64,000 bases of DNA, from positions 97,878,489 to 97,942,488 of the forward strand of contig CM077025.1 in NCBI GenBank assembly GCA_039090855.1. The letters are read 5' to 3'. Every line of letters starts with the position of its first letter. Within the stretch, counting starts at the first letter, position 1. The translations under genes and the position numbers were made by a program. This document shows, in pieces, positions 1-10,328 of the stretch. The stretch is from Macrothele yani. Lineage: Eukaryota > Arthropoda > Arachnida > Araneae > Macrothelidae. The notes below the pieces were generated by a model that was not told where the DNA came from, did no database searches, and saw only the letters and a list, made by a program, of their open reading frames with translations.

Positions 1-51
1 ACGACGTTACATTCGAAAAACAGCCTCGTCCTTAATTTTTGCACGCCAGTG
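1..51. mobile_element. Terminus of a Tc1-like element (rest lies outside the window)
   Basis: The first 51 bases match the right end of the Tc1-like element at 33519-35285, including the run CGTCCTTAATTTTTGCACGC and the terminal CAGTG followed by TA. The body of the element lies to the left of this window. The junction with mariner sequence begins at about position 54. Confidence 0.75.
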
Positions 52-53
52 TA

Positions 54-634
54 GTTTGTTTGTCTCAAAGTACGCCTGTGGTGACTTCAAGGTTGGCTTG
101 GGCTTCTGTTTTAGGTCCAACCACTGTTTCTGGGCGCTCATATTGTCATACAGGACCCATTTCAGGTCACCTGTCACAGTGAGGTCCAAGAACGGTTCAA
201 TTTGGTTACGTGCAAGTAGGGAAACGTACGCACTCATGCGATTTGCTTTCTCCTTAACTGCGAGTTGAGGGGTTACTTAAACTCTTCTTTTGTTCACCTT
301 CCGAAGAAGGCGCAGGTGCGTGATAATACTCGTGCGAGTAATCCCCAGCTGTTCGTTCAACGCCCGCGTGGTCACATGTGGGTCGGTCTTCACTAAGGTC
401 TTCAGCATGTCCATATCTACTGTTGTGGGTCTTAAGCCTGTGGGGCGATCTGATAGGTCAAATTTTCCCTCTCGAAACCGTTCGAACCAACGATAGCACT
501 GACCATTTGATATAGCATTGCAGTACACACAGGTAATACTCTTTATAGCACTTGCGGGGGTGCTACCGTGACGAAACTCATACAGCATGCAATGACAGAT
601 GTGCTCCTTGTCCACTTCCATGTTGCTGGATCTA
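54..634 (-). pseudogene. mariner-family transposase, broken and 3'-truncated
   Basis: A mariner transposase is read on the minus strand. The N-terminal half has the paired helix-turn-helix layout of mariner/SETMAR proteins, with YRWFERFREGKFDLSDRP and ALNEQLGITRTSI. One in-frame TAA (277-279) interrupts it. It then continues in the same frame into the catalytic start (SLLARNQIEPFLD, then VTGDLKWVLYDN). In active mariners the first catalytic Asp sits in a GDEKW-type motif; here the acidic residue after it is replaced by Leu. The remaining catalytic domain is missing because the sequence joins a Tc1 terminus at position 51. The start lies close to a 58-bp minisatellite. It is a dead copy; a domesticated gene is unlikely given the stop and truncation. 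Confidence 0.85.
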
Positions 635-1142
635 GCACTCTTCGCCTTCTGACGGCTGACTGCCACTGACTTAAGCCATGTTGTTGGAGCTAGCACTCTT
701 CGCCTTCTGACGGCTGACTGCCACTGACTTAAGCCATGTTGTTGGAGCTAGCACTCTTCGCCTTCTGACGGCTGACTGCCACTGACTTAAGCCATGTTGT
801 TGGAGCTAGCACTCTTCGCCTTCTGACGGCTGACTGCCACTGACTTAAGCCATGTTGTTGGAGCTAGCACTCTTCGCCTTCTGATGGCTGACTGCCACTG
901 ACTTAAGCCATGTTGTTGGAGCTAGCACTCTTCGCCTTCTGACGGCTGACTGCCACTGACTTAAGCCATGTTGTTGGAGCTAGCACTCTTCGCCTTCTGA
1001 CGGCTGACTGCCACTGACTTAAGCCATGTTGTTGGAGCTAGCACTCTTCGCCTTCTGACGGCTGACTGCCACTGACTTAAGCCATGTTGTTGGAGCTAGC
1101 ACTCTTCGCCTTCTGACGGCTGACTGCCACTGACTTAAGCCA
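620..1142. repeat. 58-bp minisatellite, about nine units
   Basis: A 58-bp unit (for example GCTAGCACTCTTCGCCTTCT then GACGGCTGACTGCCACTGAC and TTAAGCCATGTTGTTGGA) is repeated head to tail with almost no divergence. The first unit overlaps the N-terminal start region of the adjacent mariner pseudogene, so the array looks like amplification of the mariner 5' end. Since 58 is not a multiple of three, no continuous peptide repeat results. Confidence 0.95.
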
Positions 1143-2327
1143 CGTACCTGCTGATGTCATGCCTGTGTGCTGCACAATCTCAGTGACCAATCTGCACCGT
1201 GGCTGGGGTTCCGACTTCGGGTACCTCGTCATCGGACATTACTTTCTTTTCAACCCAATATTTTATTTCCCGTACTTTGTATTCGGAGAGGCATCATACT
1301 GCGTAATGATTTTATTGGTCTCCACGGAGACAGAGAAACCCCAGGAAAAGAGAGGTTGAAGAGAAAAAGAGGTCACAGAGAGGGGACAAGTGGACAAGGA
1401 GGTCTTCGAAGGGAGCGAGACACGGGGAGCCACTTCTCTTGTAGGGAGCGGAAACGAAAATGAAAAAAATGATGAGAAAATGAAATAGTCAAGAGATTGG
1501 TGGAACGCAGAGATGGAAGTAGAAAACAAAGTAATAGAAATCAATTGTAAATATGCATTAAGATACTTTCCGGACGACTAACATAATAAGCATTAGCTGA
1601 TAATAAATTAATTGAAACTGCAAATTTTCGCATCTGCTCCTTCGTAATACAATTTCTGCAAGGAGCTGCAATACGGCTTAAATATCGAACCCGAACTGGA
1701 AGTTCGAGTCCCACTGAAACAGTAAGCGTACGCCCGGTTGTATTATTGAGGTGAAATACACGAGCAAGTGAAATCGCGCTTACACGTTTGTTTGGGGGAT
1801 GGCCTTAAAAATGTATGAATGTAAAAAAAAGCACACGTATTAACGAAATTTCCAAATGTTAAATAGTATTGTAAAATTTATACTTTTAAGGAGAATAAGA
1901 TGTTCCTTTATAATGATTTATTTAAAGTCGAATCTCTTTCTCTCTCTCTAAAACGTTACAAATTACAATATATTTTATCGCGTTGCAAAAAACACAGGGC
2001 CGATGAAAATCCAACTTCTGTTACGACGTCGGATTATATATTGCACTTTCGGGTTCAATGTTTATGTCTGGATGCAACTCGTTTCGGATGCTAAGAAAGG
2101 ATTGTATCAAGATCATTTGCGATATTAGACTTGTTTCTCATTGCTGTCTAATGTCCCTAATGGGAATGTCCTGGAATCATATTGATTGCTGAACTAATTA
2201 TGATTATTTTATTTTCCACTTGTTATCTGGACGTTCTACCTAATTCCTCCTCTATTTCATTTCCTTATCACTCACATTTCCCAGTTCGGAAGCCATCGAC
2301 CTTGGTTCTCTATCACTTTGTCTGCGT
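1143..2327. other. No gene recognised
   Basis: Short open frames exist on both strands around 1160-1540, but none has a recognisable domain. A purine-rich stretch occupies 1330-1500. The remainder is AT-rich with no repeat or RNA gene that I can identify. Confidence 0.6.
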
Positions 2328-2546
2328 TTTTTTTTTAAGGTTTAACGACCACCGTGAGCAACACAATAGGCTATAAGCAGTCGCTCGTTCCTAATTTAGG
2401 GTCACTGGTTCTAGGGAAGGGAGAGATCCAGTGCCGTAAGAAAAACACAACATCCATGCCTCACCGAGAATCGAACCAGGGCCCTTTTAGGACGAATGAC
2501 CAGAGGCCATCGCTTAGACCAATGCGCCACCGGCTTCGTCCGTGTT
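2328..2546 (-). mobile_element. SINE family A, full-length copy
   Basis: A tRNA-derived SINE on the minus strand. The head has a Pol III A-box-like GGTGGCGCA and a B-box-like GGTTCGATTC, then a body shared with at least ten other copies in the window (ACTGGTTCTAGGGAAGGGAG on the plus strand) and an A-rich 3' end, seen here as a T run. It was recognised by repeated occurrence inside this window. Confidence 0.85.
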
Positions 2547-2548
2547 CA

Positions 2549-3108
2549 TTTCGTCAACCGTTCACTTTGTCCGCTGTTCATTTAGTCCACTGTTCACTTT
2601 GTCCGCAATTCACTTTGACACATTCATTTTGTCCTCAGAATAGATAGAATACCGCGGAAATTTTCTGTTTTGGCGGAATTTTTGTTACTAGGCAGAAAAA
2701 ATAGTCAGCGAACATTGCTTGCGTGCGGAGTTTTTTTTCCTGTTTAAGATTTTCGATTTAAAATACGTTTAACGATTTCAAATGTTATTTAAAGTAAAAC
2801 GTAGAACTAAACTTTGAAGAGCTCTCTAATTCCTTTGTGTGTAGGATGTCAATCACTATGACAATCGAAGTTTATTCCAATGGCGATAAATGCGTTGGAT
2901 TGAAGAGGGAAATTTTAGACTCCCTTTCTTCTTTATGTAAAAAGTCTCCATTTTCCTTCTCTCACACCGCAAATTCACAGTGAATATCAATCTAAACTTT
3001 TTTTCACCTTTACACTTTTATGGATTTTTTCTCACTTTAGGTTGCTATGACACATATAGAGAGCATTATAACAACGCAAGGAAATGTACACCAACTATAC
3101 ATAAGATA
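2549..3108. repeat. Short degenerate tandem repeat, then AT-rich unannotated DNA
   Basis: At about 2555-2635 a unit of roughly 18 bp (GTTCACTTTGTCCGC and variants) is repeated four to five times. From 2640 to 3108 I see only AT-rich DNA. Confidence 0.6.
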
Positions 3109-3210
3109 GTACAACTATACTAGTTATCCGAATTTATTGGCGTAGATAAAATCAAGGGAAACCTTGATTGTATTTATGCCAAAAAATTCGTATAACTGGT
3201 ATAGTTGTAC
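3109..3210. mobile_element. 102-bp foldback MITE with TA target duplication
   Basis: Two arms of about 49 bp are inverted copies. The outer ends read GTACAACTATAC and GTATAGTTGTAC, and the inner ends meet at a 2-4 nt loop around AATCAAGG/CCTTGATT. TA dinucleotides flank both ends, as for Tc1/mariner-derived MITEs. A few mismatches mark it as an old copy. Confidence 0.75.
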
Positions 3211-3247
3211 TATATTATGAGAGCATTATTGTTCATTTGTACAGAGC

Positions 3248-3542
3248 GTGAGTCAAAAGTTTTGCAATATTTTGATCACTTTATGTCTTCATACGTACCT
3301 TTACGACGAAAGCTGACTAGCATTCAAAGTATAGTCCATCATCGTGTTGCACCGTCTTTAGCCATCTGTCTGCCAGTTCTTCGATTCTACAGATGGTGAG
3401 TCAAAAGTTTTGCAATATTTGGATCACTTTATATCTTCATACGTACCTTTACGACGAAAGCTGACTAGCATTCAATGTATTGGCCATCGTGTTGCACCGT
3501 CTTTAGCCATCTGTCAGCCAGTTCTTCGATTCCGCGGCGGTA
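3248..3542. repeat. 148-bp tandem duplication of a mariner end
   Basis: GTGAGTCAAAAGTTTTGCAA at 3248 recurs at 3396 with the same following sequence, including the part that encodes the C-terminus of the adjacent mariner transposase. The transposon end was therefore duplicated locally. Confidence 0.85.
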
Positions 3543-4058
3543 CCAGTTCTTGCCCTTCGAGGCGAAGAACTTCTTTACCCTAGCTGTCACCTCCTCCTGG
3601 TTGTTGAAGTGCCGCCCGCGAAGGAAATGGACCATGGACCAGAACAAGCAATAATTCGACGGGACAAAATCTGGACTATATGCTAAGTGTGGCATCACTT
3701 CGATGTCCTTAAGTTCCTGGAGTATTGCTCGGGTCGTTTCGCTGGGTATGAGACCGAGCATTTTTCTGCTGTAAGAAAGCAGTCTTTGTGTTCACCAGTG
3801 CCGGGTACTTCTCCAAAAAGCATAAATCCGTTCCAGTTGTTCAGAGTAGAAGTTGGCGTTGATGGTCCGACCGTCTGGAACAAATTCGAGACAGATCATC
3901 CCCCTCGAAATTCCACCAGACGCATAACATCACCTTGAGCTCGAAGCGCCCACGTTTGGCAACAGGTTCAAGAAATTGTCCTGGGCCCGACCACTACCGT
4001 TGTGTGTTACGATTACGGTAATAGACCCACTTTTCATCGCACTAACAATTCTCTTTAT
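3465..4058 (-). pseudogene. mariner transposase, C-terminal half, broken
   Basis: On the minus strand this encodes the mariner C-terminus: HLAYSPDFVPSNYCLFWSM (the PPYSPDLAPSDYHLF-type block holding the third catalytic Asp), then FFASKGKNWYRRGIEEL. Upstream frames contain a degraded middle portion (NANFYSEQLERIYAFW) with a stop. The expected second catalytic block (QQDNARPH type) is missing. It directly abuts a 5'-truncated RTE copy at about 4060. This family differs from the mariner at 54-634. Confidence 0.8.
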
Positions 4059-4060
4059 GA

Positions 4061-6161
4061 AACCTCAACACTAAACTCGAACGTAGCAAGCTCATAAGAC
4101 AAACAAAATGTATTGACATAACCAACCTTAAAAAACACCATAATACCTTCAAATTGGAACTGAAGAACAGGTTCTCTGCTTTAGAAGGCTTAACATCAGA
4201 AGAAGTGGATATTTCTGAAGTTAGCAGAAAAGTAACCAAAGCTCTTATAGAAACAGCAAAAAAATTAGCTGGGTCTAAGAACAAGTTGCATGTGAACAAA
4301 TTATCAGGAAAAACCAAAATGTTGATGCAAAAAAGAAGAGAGATGAGGACAACTAATGAAGATGTGACTTCCAAAGTGGAATATATAGAGCTATGCAAGA
4401 CAGTACGAAAAAGTATCACTGAAGACGTGAGGAAATTCAATTGTGAACTAGTAAGGAAAGCAATTGAAAACAACCAAAGCCTAAAGATAGCAAAGGGACA
4501 TCTCAGTAAGGGAAAAAAACAGATTATGGCACTGAGAAAAGAAGATGGTTCTGTAACAAGAAATAGCGGCGAAATTTTGACAAGAGTGAAAGATTTCTAC
4601 TCCAAATTATATCAAAGGGATGATACATGTACTCCAGACATCATGAAAGGTACCAGTACCAGAGTTCTTCCAGTCCTTCCAGCAGAAGTTGCACATGCAA
4701 TCAAGAACATGAAGCGGGGATAAGCTCCAGGAGAAGATGGAATTACTGTAGACATCATACAAGAAGCAAGTGGAGAAATCGAAACAGTACTCGCCCAAAT
4801 TTTCACTCGATGCCTTAATGAAGGGAAAATTCCTGAGGATTGGAACAACGCTACAATGATCTTGCTACATAAAAAAGTGACATTGAGGATCTCAGGAACT
4901 ACAGACCTATCAGCCTCCTATCAGTGGTTTATAAAATCTTCACTAAAGTTCTTTCACACCGCTTGAAGGTGACACTGGACATGGCTCAACCGAGAGAACA
5001 AGCTGGATTCAGGAGTAACTACAGCACAATAGATCATATCCACGTACTGAGAGAACTAATTGAAAGAGCGAGGGAATATGAACTTCCATTGTGCATGGCT
5101 TTTATCGATTATGAAAAAGCCTTTGATTCGGTGAAACCATCAGCAGTTGCAATGGCTCTGAAATCCTGCGGTTTTGAAGATGCATACATTAATATTATTA
5201 ATAACATCTATGAAAATGCAAGTGCAAAGATTCGGCTGTTTGAAAATACAACACACATAAAAATTGGAAAAGGAGTGAGACAAGGTGACACCATATCTCC
5301 GAAGCTCTTTAATGCCACATTGGAAAATGTCTTTCAATCACTGAACTGGGAAAACAAAGGGATAAAGATTAATGGAGATTATCTAACCCACCTTCGTTTC
5401 GCAGATGACATAGTCATTTTTGCAACTACCCCATCAGAGCTACAGAGTATGATCCAGGAACTTGCTGACAAGAGTAAAGAAGTGGGATTAAAAATGAACT
5501 TTCAGAAGACAAAAGGGATGTACAATGCTTTTACAAGAAATGAAGATTTATCGATTGATGGAGAAAAGCTGGAGATAACAGACACGTACGTTTATCTTGG
5601 ACAGCAGATATCAAGTGAGGGTCACATTGATGAAGAAATTAATCGGCGTACAAAACTTGCCTGGAGAGCTTTTGGAAGAAACAGCATAATTTTCAAGAGC
5701 AATATGCCATTATGTCTTAAAAGAAAAGTGTTTGATCAATGCATCCTTCCAGTGCTTACGTATGGTGCAGAGACGTGGACCTTAGCTAAAAAAGACATAC
5801 AAAGGCTGCAGACAACTCAAAGAGCATGGAGAGGTGCATGCTTGGTGTAACCAGGAGAGATAAGAAGAGGAACACGTGGATCCGAAAAATGACAAGAGTG
5901 GAAGACATCATGATCAGAGTTAAATCCCTGAAATGGCAATAGGCTGGACATACTGCCAGAAGCACAGACCATCGATGAACAGCCGAAATTTTAGATTGGA
6001 TTCCAAGGGACAGGAAAAGACCCAGAAGAAGACCACATGGAAGATGGGTGGATGAAATTCGAAAGTATGCAGGGGTGACATGGAGGAGACTGGCACAAGA
6101 CAGACCGTTGTGGAGGAAACTTGGGGAGACCTTCGTCCAGCAGTGGATTGATAATGGTTGA
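4061..6161 (+). pseudogene. RTE-clade non-LTR retrotransposon, 5'-truncated, broken
   Basis: Homologous to the RTE copy at 43040-45330. It begins after the endonuclease domain and contains the linker and reverse transcriptase: AFIDYEKAFDSV (motif A), GVRQGDTISPKLF, and LRFADDIVIFA (catalytic FADD). The C-terminal region has LTYGAETWTLAKKDIQRL, typical of RTE proteins. Breaks relative to the sister copy: a TAA at about 4722 (sister AAA), a deletion at about 4875, and a frameshift ending the frame after RAWRGACLV at 5850. The 3' end meets an inverted partial copy at 6161. It is non-functional. Confidence 0.9.
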
Positions 6162-7043
6162 TCCACTGCTGGACGAAGGTCTCCCCAAGTTTCCTCCACA
6201 ACGGTCTGTCTTGTGCCAGTCTCCTCCATGTCACCCCTGCATACTTTCGAATTTCATCCACCCATCTTCCATGTGGTCTTCTTCTGGGTCTTTTCCTGTC
6301 CCTTGGAATCCAATCTAAAATTTCGGCTGTTCATCGATGGTCTGTGCTTCTGGCAGTATGTCCAGCCTATTGCCATTTCAGGGATTTAACTCTGATCATG
6401 ATGTCTTCCACTCTTGTCATTTTTCGGATCCACGTGTTCCTCTTCTTATCTCTCCTGGTTACACCAAGCATGCACCTCTCCATGCTCTTTGAGTTGTCTG
6501 CAGCCTTTGTATGTCTTTTTTAGCTAAGGTCCACGTCTCTGCACCATACGTAAGCACTGGAAGGATGCATTGATCAAACACTTTTCTTTTAAGACATAAT
6601 GGCATATTGCTCTTGAAAATTATGCTGTTTCTTCCAAAAGCTCTCCAGGCAAGTTTTGTACGCCGATTAATTTCTTCATCAATGTGACCCTCACTTGATA
6701 TCTGCTGTCCAAGATGAACGTACGTGTCTGTTATCTCCAGCTTTTCTCCATCAATCGATAAATCTTCATTTCTTGTAAAAGCATTGAACATCACTTTTGT
6801 CTTCTGAAAGTTCATTTTTAATCCCACTTCTTTACTCTTGTCAGCAAGTTCCTGGATCATACCTGCAGCTCTGATGGGCTAGTTGCAAAAATGACTACGT
6901 CATCAGCAAAACGAAGGTGGGTTAGATAATCTCCATTAATCTTTATCCCCTTGTTTTCCCAGCTCAGTGACTGAAAAACACCCTCCAATATGTCATTAAA
7001 GAGCTTCGGAGATATGGTGTCACCTTGTTGACCTTCTGGAGGG
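6149..7043 (-). pseudogene. Inverted partial copy of the RTE retrotransposon
   Basis: The reverse complement of the 3' part of the RTE element, starting 12 nt after the end of the plus-strand copy. The inner region carries the same private defects as its partner (for example the RAWRGACLV frame end and the GGCAATAGGCTGG variant), so one arm was copied from the other. Beyond about 6860 the two arms diverge noticeably. The FADD motif is retained (LRFADDVVIFATSP). It ends at about 7043 against a dispersed repeat. Confidence 0.9.
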
Positions 7044-7195
7044 TTCATCTAATCCTCGAGGTGAAGGTCACGTCGCTCCCTTCTTGGGAACTGACCTAAT
7101 CGACCCTTGCAACCCCCCGATATCCCCTGGGGACTAAGTATGCACGTGCATGTTGGACTAAATTTATTTTAAATAATTTTATTTCCAACAGTCGT
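7044..7195 (-). repeat. Dispersed repeat, second copy at 42360-42545
   Basis: On the minus strand this reads like 42360-42545: an AAATAAAATT-containing end, ATGCACGT, CCCAGGGGATATCGG, and GATTAGATGAACCC. The element class is unknown; LTR-like ends are possible. It is fused to the RTE fragment. Confidence 0.6.
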
Positions 7196-7323
7196 CTCCC
7201 TCCGAAAACCCCTGCTTGACCCACTGTGTCCGTCGTAACACGAGGGGATCAGCGTCCGACGCCTCCTGGGCAATGAAACAATTAAACCGTTTCGAATGCT
7301 CTTGATGATGACAATGTACATGA

Positions 7324-7553
7324 TGCCGCCCCGGTGGTACAGTGGTCTGAGCGATGGCCTCTGATCATTCGTCCGAAAGGGGGACGGGTTCGAATCACGG
7401 TGAGGCATGGATGTTGTGTTTGTCTTACCGCACTGACTCTCTCCCTTCCCTGGAACCAGTGACCCTAAATTAAGGACGGGCGATTGCTTATAGCCCATTG
7501 AGTTGCTCATGGTGGTCGTCAAACCTCCAATAAAAAACAAAAACAAAAAAAAA
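7324..7553 (+). mobile_element. SINE family A, full-length copy
   Basis: Starts GCCGCCCCGGTGGTACAGTG (A-box region), has GGTTCGAATC (B box), runs through the shared body and ends CCTCCAATAAAAAACAAAAA. It is one of the most complete sense-strand copies and defines the family: a tRNA-like head, about 140 bp of body and an A-rich tail. Confidence 0.9.
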
Positions 7554-7590
7554 CGATGTACATGATTGCAGCGTAAGCCAATGAAACGAT

Positions 7591-8266
7591 TTAAACACTT
7601 AAGGTTGACAGTGCTTTGTCGACAACTCGGGTCCATGGTCTCATAGACTGTGCGCTACCACGCCACAGGTTACCAGTCTTCCAGGGTCCAATTACCGTTT
7701 CATGAGCCCAGGTGAGGCGCTGTGTTTTATGTCGTGGTGGTAACAAAAGCACTCTGGTGGGTCTTCTGCTTCCATACCCCATGAACGCTAAATTACTCGT
7801 ACGTTGCATTGACCTGATGGATATGTCTCTGGTACTTCCTGCACTGAATGTGGATGTTATTTGGGCCAGTGTCGCTTGTCTGTCAGCATGGACAATCCTG
7901 GTCAGACGTCACTGGTTACGGCCATTCAACACCTGTGGTCGGCCAACGTGCTTCCACGGTGGGTGGTAATGCCTTCCATGAGGTATTCTTGGTACACACG
8001 TGACATCGTGGATCGAGGAATGTTAAATGTTTGCACAACTTCGGAAATTGAATGCCCCATCCGTTTGGCTAACACTACCATGCCTCGTTCAAACTCCGAT
8101 AATTCACGTCGGCTTGCAATAATCCTACAGGCGGTTGTTCAACCTGACTCACGAGATTACAACTCGCAAATGATAAAAATCGTGGCGTGTGTCGAAGCCA
8201 TTATACAACGGTAGCGCCAGTAACAAATTTGCATACTGCTATCCCACGACTTTTGTCACTTCAGTG
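7591..8266 (-). pseudogene. Tc1-like element, 5' part with transposase remnant
   Basis: The right edge has a Tc1-type terminus (CACTGAAGTGACAAAAGTCG read on the minus strand, flanked by TA at 8267). The N-terminal helix-turn-helix region is visible in pieces (SEFERGMVVLAKRMGHSISE, then FNIPRSTMSRVYQEY), followed by MGYGSRRPTRVLLLPPRH and a region that should hold the first catalytic Asp but is degraded. Several stops and frame changes occur, and the catalytic C-terminus is absent. It is related to, but distinct from, the element at 12635-13856. Confidence 0.8.
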
Positions 8267-8513
8267 TATGAGCCATGAAATGGATGGTGCAACTACAAAC
8301 TTACTAAATGGCATCCGTAGTTAATTTCTTCTCCGAATTTAAGAAATTTTAAACCAGCAAAGATTAGCGAATATTTTACTCAACACTAAAGCTAAATCAA
8401 TTAGTAAACAAACTGCTTTGAAAAGAACGACGCTTATAACTCAAGAACGTGTAATACCGGTTTTGAACGTGTAATACGGGTTTTAAATTATTTTTGAAAT
8501 ATAAACCGAAATA

Positions 8514-9944
8514 CACTGACGGAAAAATAATCCCAACACCACGAAAAAATAGTTGTAGATGAATGAAATGGCGGCTATACATTTGTATAAGTAACATATT
8601 TATTCGATTAAGGTTTCAAGATCACAGCTTATTGTAAACGCGAGAAGAGCTATTTTAAATGTGAAATGCTGGTACATTAATAACCGGTGTAACCGCCAGA
8701 ATGTTGAATGCAAGCACGTAAACGTTCATGCATTGTGTCGTACAGGTGCTGGATGTCAGTTTGTGGGATGGAGTTCGATGCCTGTTGCACTTGGTCGGTC
8801 AATACAGGGACGGTTAATGCTGGTTGGGGGTGACGCTGGAGTAGTCGTCCAATGATGTCCCATACGTGCTCGATTGGTGAAAGATCTGGTGATCTAGCAG
8901 GCCACGGCAACATGTCGACACTCTGTAGAGCATGTTGGGTTACAACAGTGGTATGCGGGCGAGCGTTATCCTGTTGGAAAACACCCCCTGGAATGCTGTT
9001 CATGAATGACAGCACAACAGGTTGAATCGCCAGACCGACGTACAACTGTGCCGTCAGGGTGCGTGGGATCACCACGAGATTGCTCCTGCTGTCATAGGAA
9101 ATTGCTCCCCAGATCATAACTCTAGGTGTAGGTCTAGTGTGTCTCGGCCGCAGACAGGTTGGTTGCAGGCTCTCAGCTGGCCTCCTTCTAACCAACACAC
9201 GGCCATCACTGGCACCCAGGCAGAACCGGCTTTCATCAGAAAACACAACAGATCTCTACTCCGTCCTCCAATGAGCTCCAGCTTAACACCACTGACGCCG
9301 CAAACGGCAATGGTTTGGAGTTAGTGAAATGCACGCTACAGGGCGTCTGGCTCGGAGCTGTCCTTCAAGTAACTGATTTGTAACAGTTCGTTGTGTCACT
9401 GTGGTGGCAACTGCAGCTCGAATTGCTGCCGCAGACGCGGTACGATGCGCCACGGCCATACGCCTTACACGGCGGTGTTCCCTCTCAGTAGTGCCACGTG
9501 GCCGGCCGGAACCCGGTCTTCTTGAGGCTGTACCTTCCCTTGACCACCGCTGCCAACAATCATGCACAGTGGCTACATTCCTGCCAAGTCGTTCTGCAAT
9601 ATTGCGGAAAGAAAATCCACCTTCTCGTAGCCCTATTACACGACCTCGTTCAAACTCCGTGAGCTGTTGATAATGGCTTTTTGGTCTTCTTAAAGGCATT
9701 ATTGACTAACATCAAAACACTACGTCGAATCTCAACGATAACTAACGCTCACGAACGTTACAGCGCGTATTTACAGCAAACCTGCTTTGCATGTTCCGAG
9801 GGGGCGCTACTAGCGCCACACGTATGCGCCGAGCGCGAAATTTGCATAGACGTCATCTTACAGATGTACTCTCACCGCCTACCAACTGTCGTTTATCTAA
9901 CACAACCCTTTCTTGGTGTTGGGATTTTTTTTTTTCCGTCAGTG
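8514..9944 (-). mobile_element. Tc1-like DNA transposon with intact ends
   Basis: Both ends read CACTGACGGAAAAA inward, followed by AATCCCAACACCA, and are flanked by TA (8512-8513 and 9945-9946). The element is 1431 bp with one transposase gene on the minus strand. Confidence 0.9.
8677..9699 (-). pseudogene. Tc1-like transposase with two in-frame stops
   Basis: A near full-length gene of about 340 codons inside the element at 8514-9944. The N-terminus is a helix-turn-helix (LTEFERGRVIGLREGGFSFR, then AERLGRNVATVHDCWQRW). Catalytic motifs follow in order: VFSDESRFCLG (first Asp), FQQDNARPHT (second Asp) and DLSPIEHVWD (Glu), giving a DDE layout. Two nonsense codons, TAA at 9283-9285 and TAG at 9256-9258, lie just before the first catalytic motif. 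The frame is otherwise continuous, making this one of the least decayed transposases here. Confidence 0.9.
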
Positions 9945-10002
9945 TATGTTCGAATTTAGCAAACAAATATAAATCCGTGTTTTATTGGTGTAGGAAAAAC
10001 AA

Positions 10003-10062
10003 TGTAGTCTTCCGCAGGCTTTCCCCGTCAACGGACGGCTTCATCAGGAGGCTACAACGGAA
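10003..10062 (-). ncRNA. Possible hammerhead-ribozyme-like core in the tail of a Penelope-like element
   Basis: On the minus strand CTGATGA is followed by a CCGTC-CGTT-GACGG hairpin and then GAAA, the order of the conserved hammerhead core around stem II. It lies just 3' of the GIY-YIG domain of the Penelope-like remnant, the kind of place where such motifs are known. I could not establish stems I and III, so this is tentative. Confidence 0.35.
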
Positions 10063-10328
10063 ACATAATCAAACTAAAATAGACAAAATCGCATTCACAT
10101 AATTAAATAAATATGATATGTAGAACCCCACGCTCGTGCATGCCAAACACGTGGGAAAACAATTGAAATGTTATGTTACAACATAAAACGTAATAAAACA
10201 CTAATGCATATAGAATCGCTACGCACTGCTTATGCCAAGAAGAAGCCACAGGGAGCTCAGTTGAAACTTCCGTGTTGCATACAACATACTGAGTCAATAT
10301 CTCAATAGTTTCTGTAGTTAGCCGCTGT

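Noticed and set aside
620..1142. CRISPR-like array
   Set aside because: The repeats are contiguous 58-bp tandem units with no unique spacers, in eukaryotic DNA.
4627..4850. Several overlapping open frames within the RTE copies
   Set aside because: They are alternate-frame shadows of the RTE linker and reverse transcriptase sequence.
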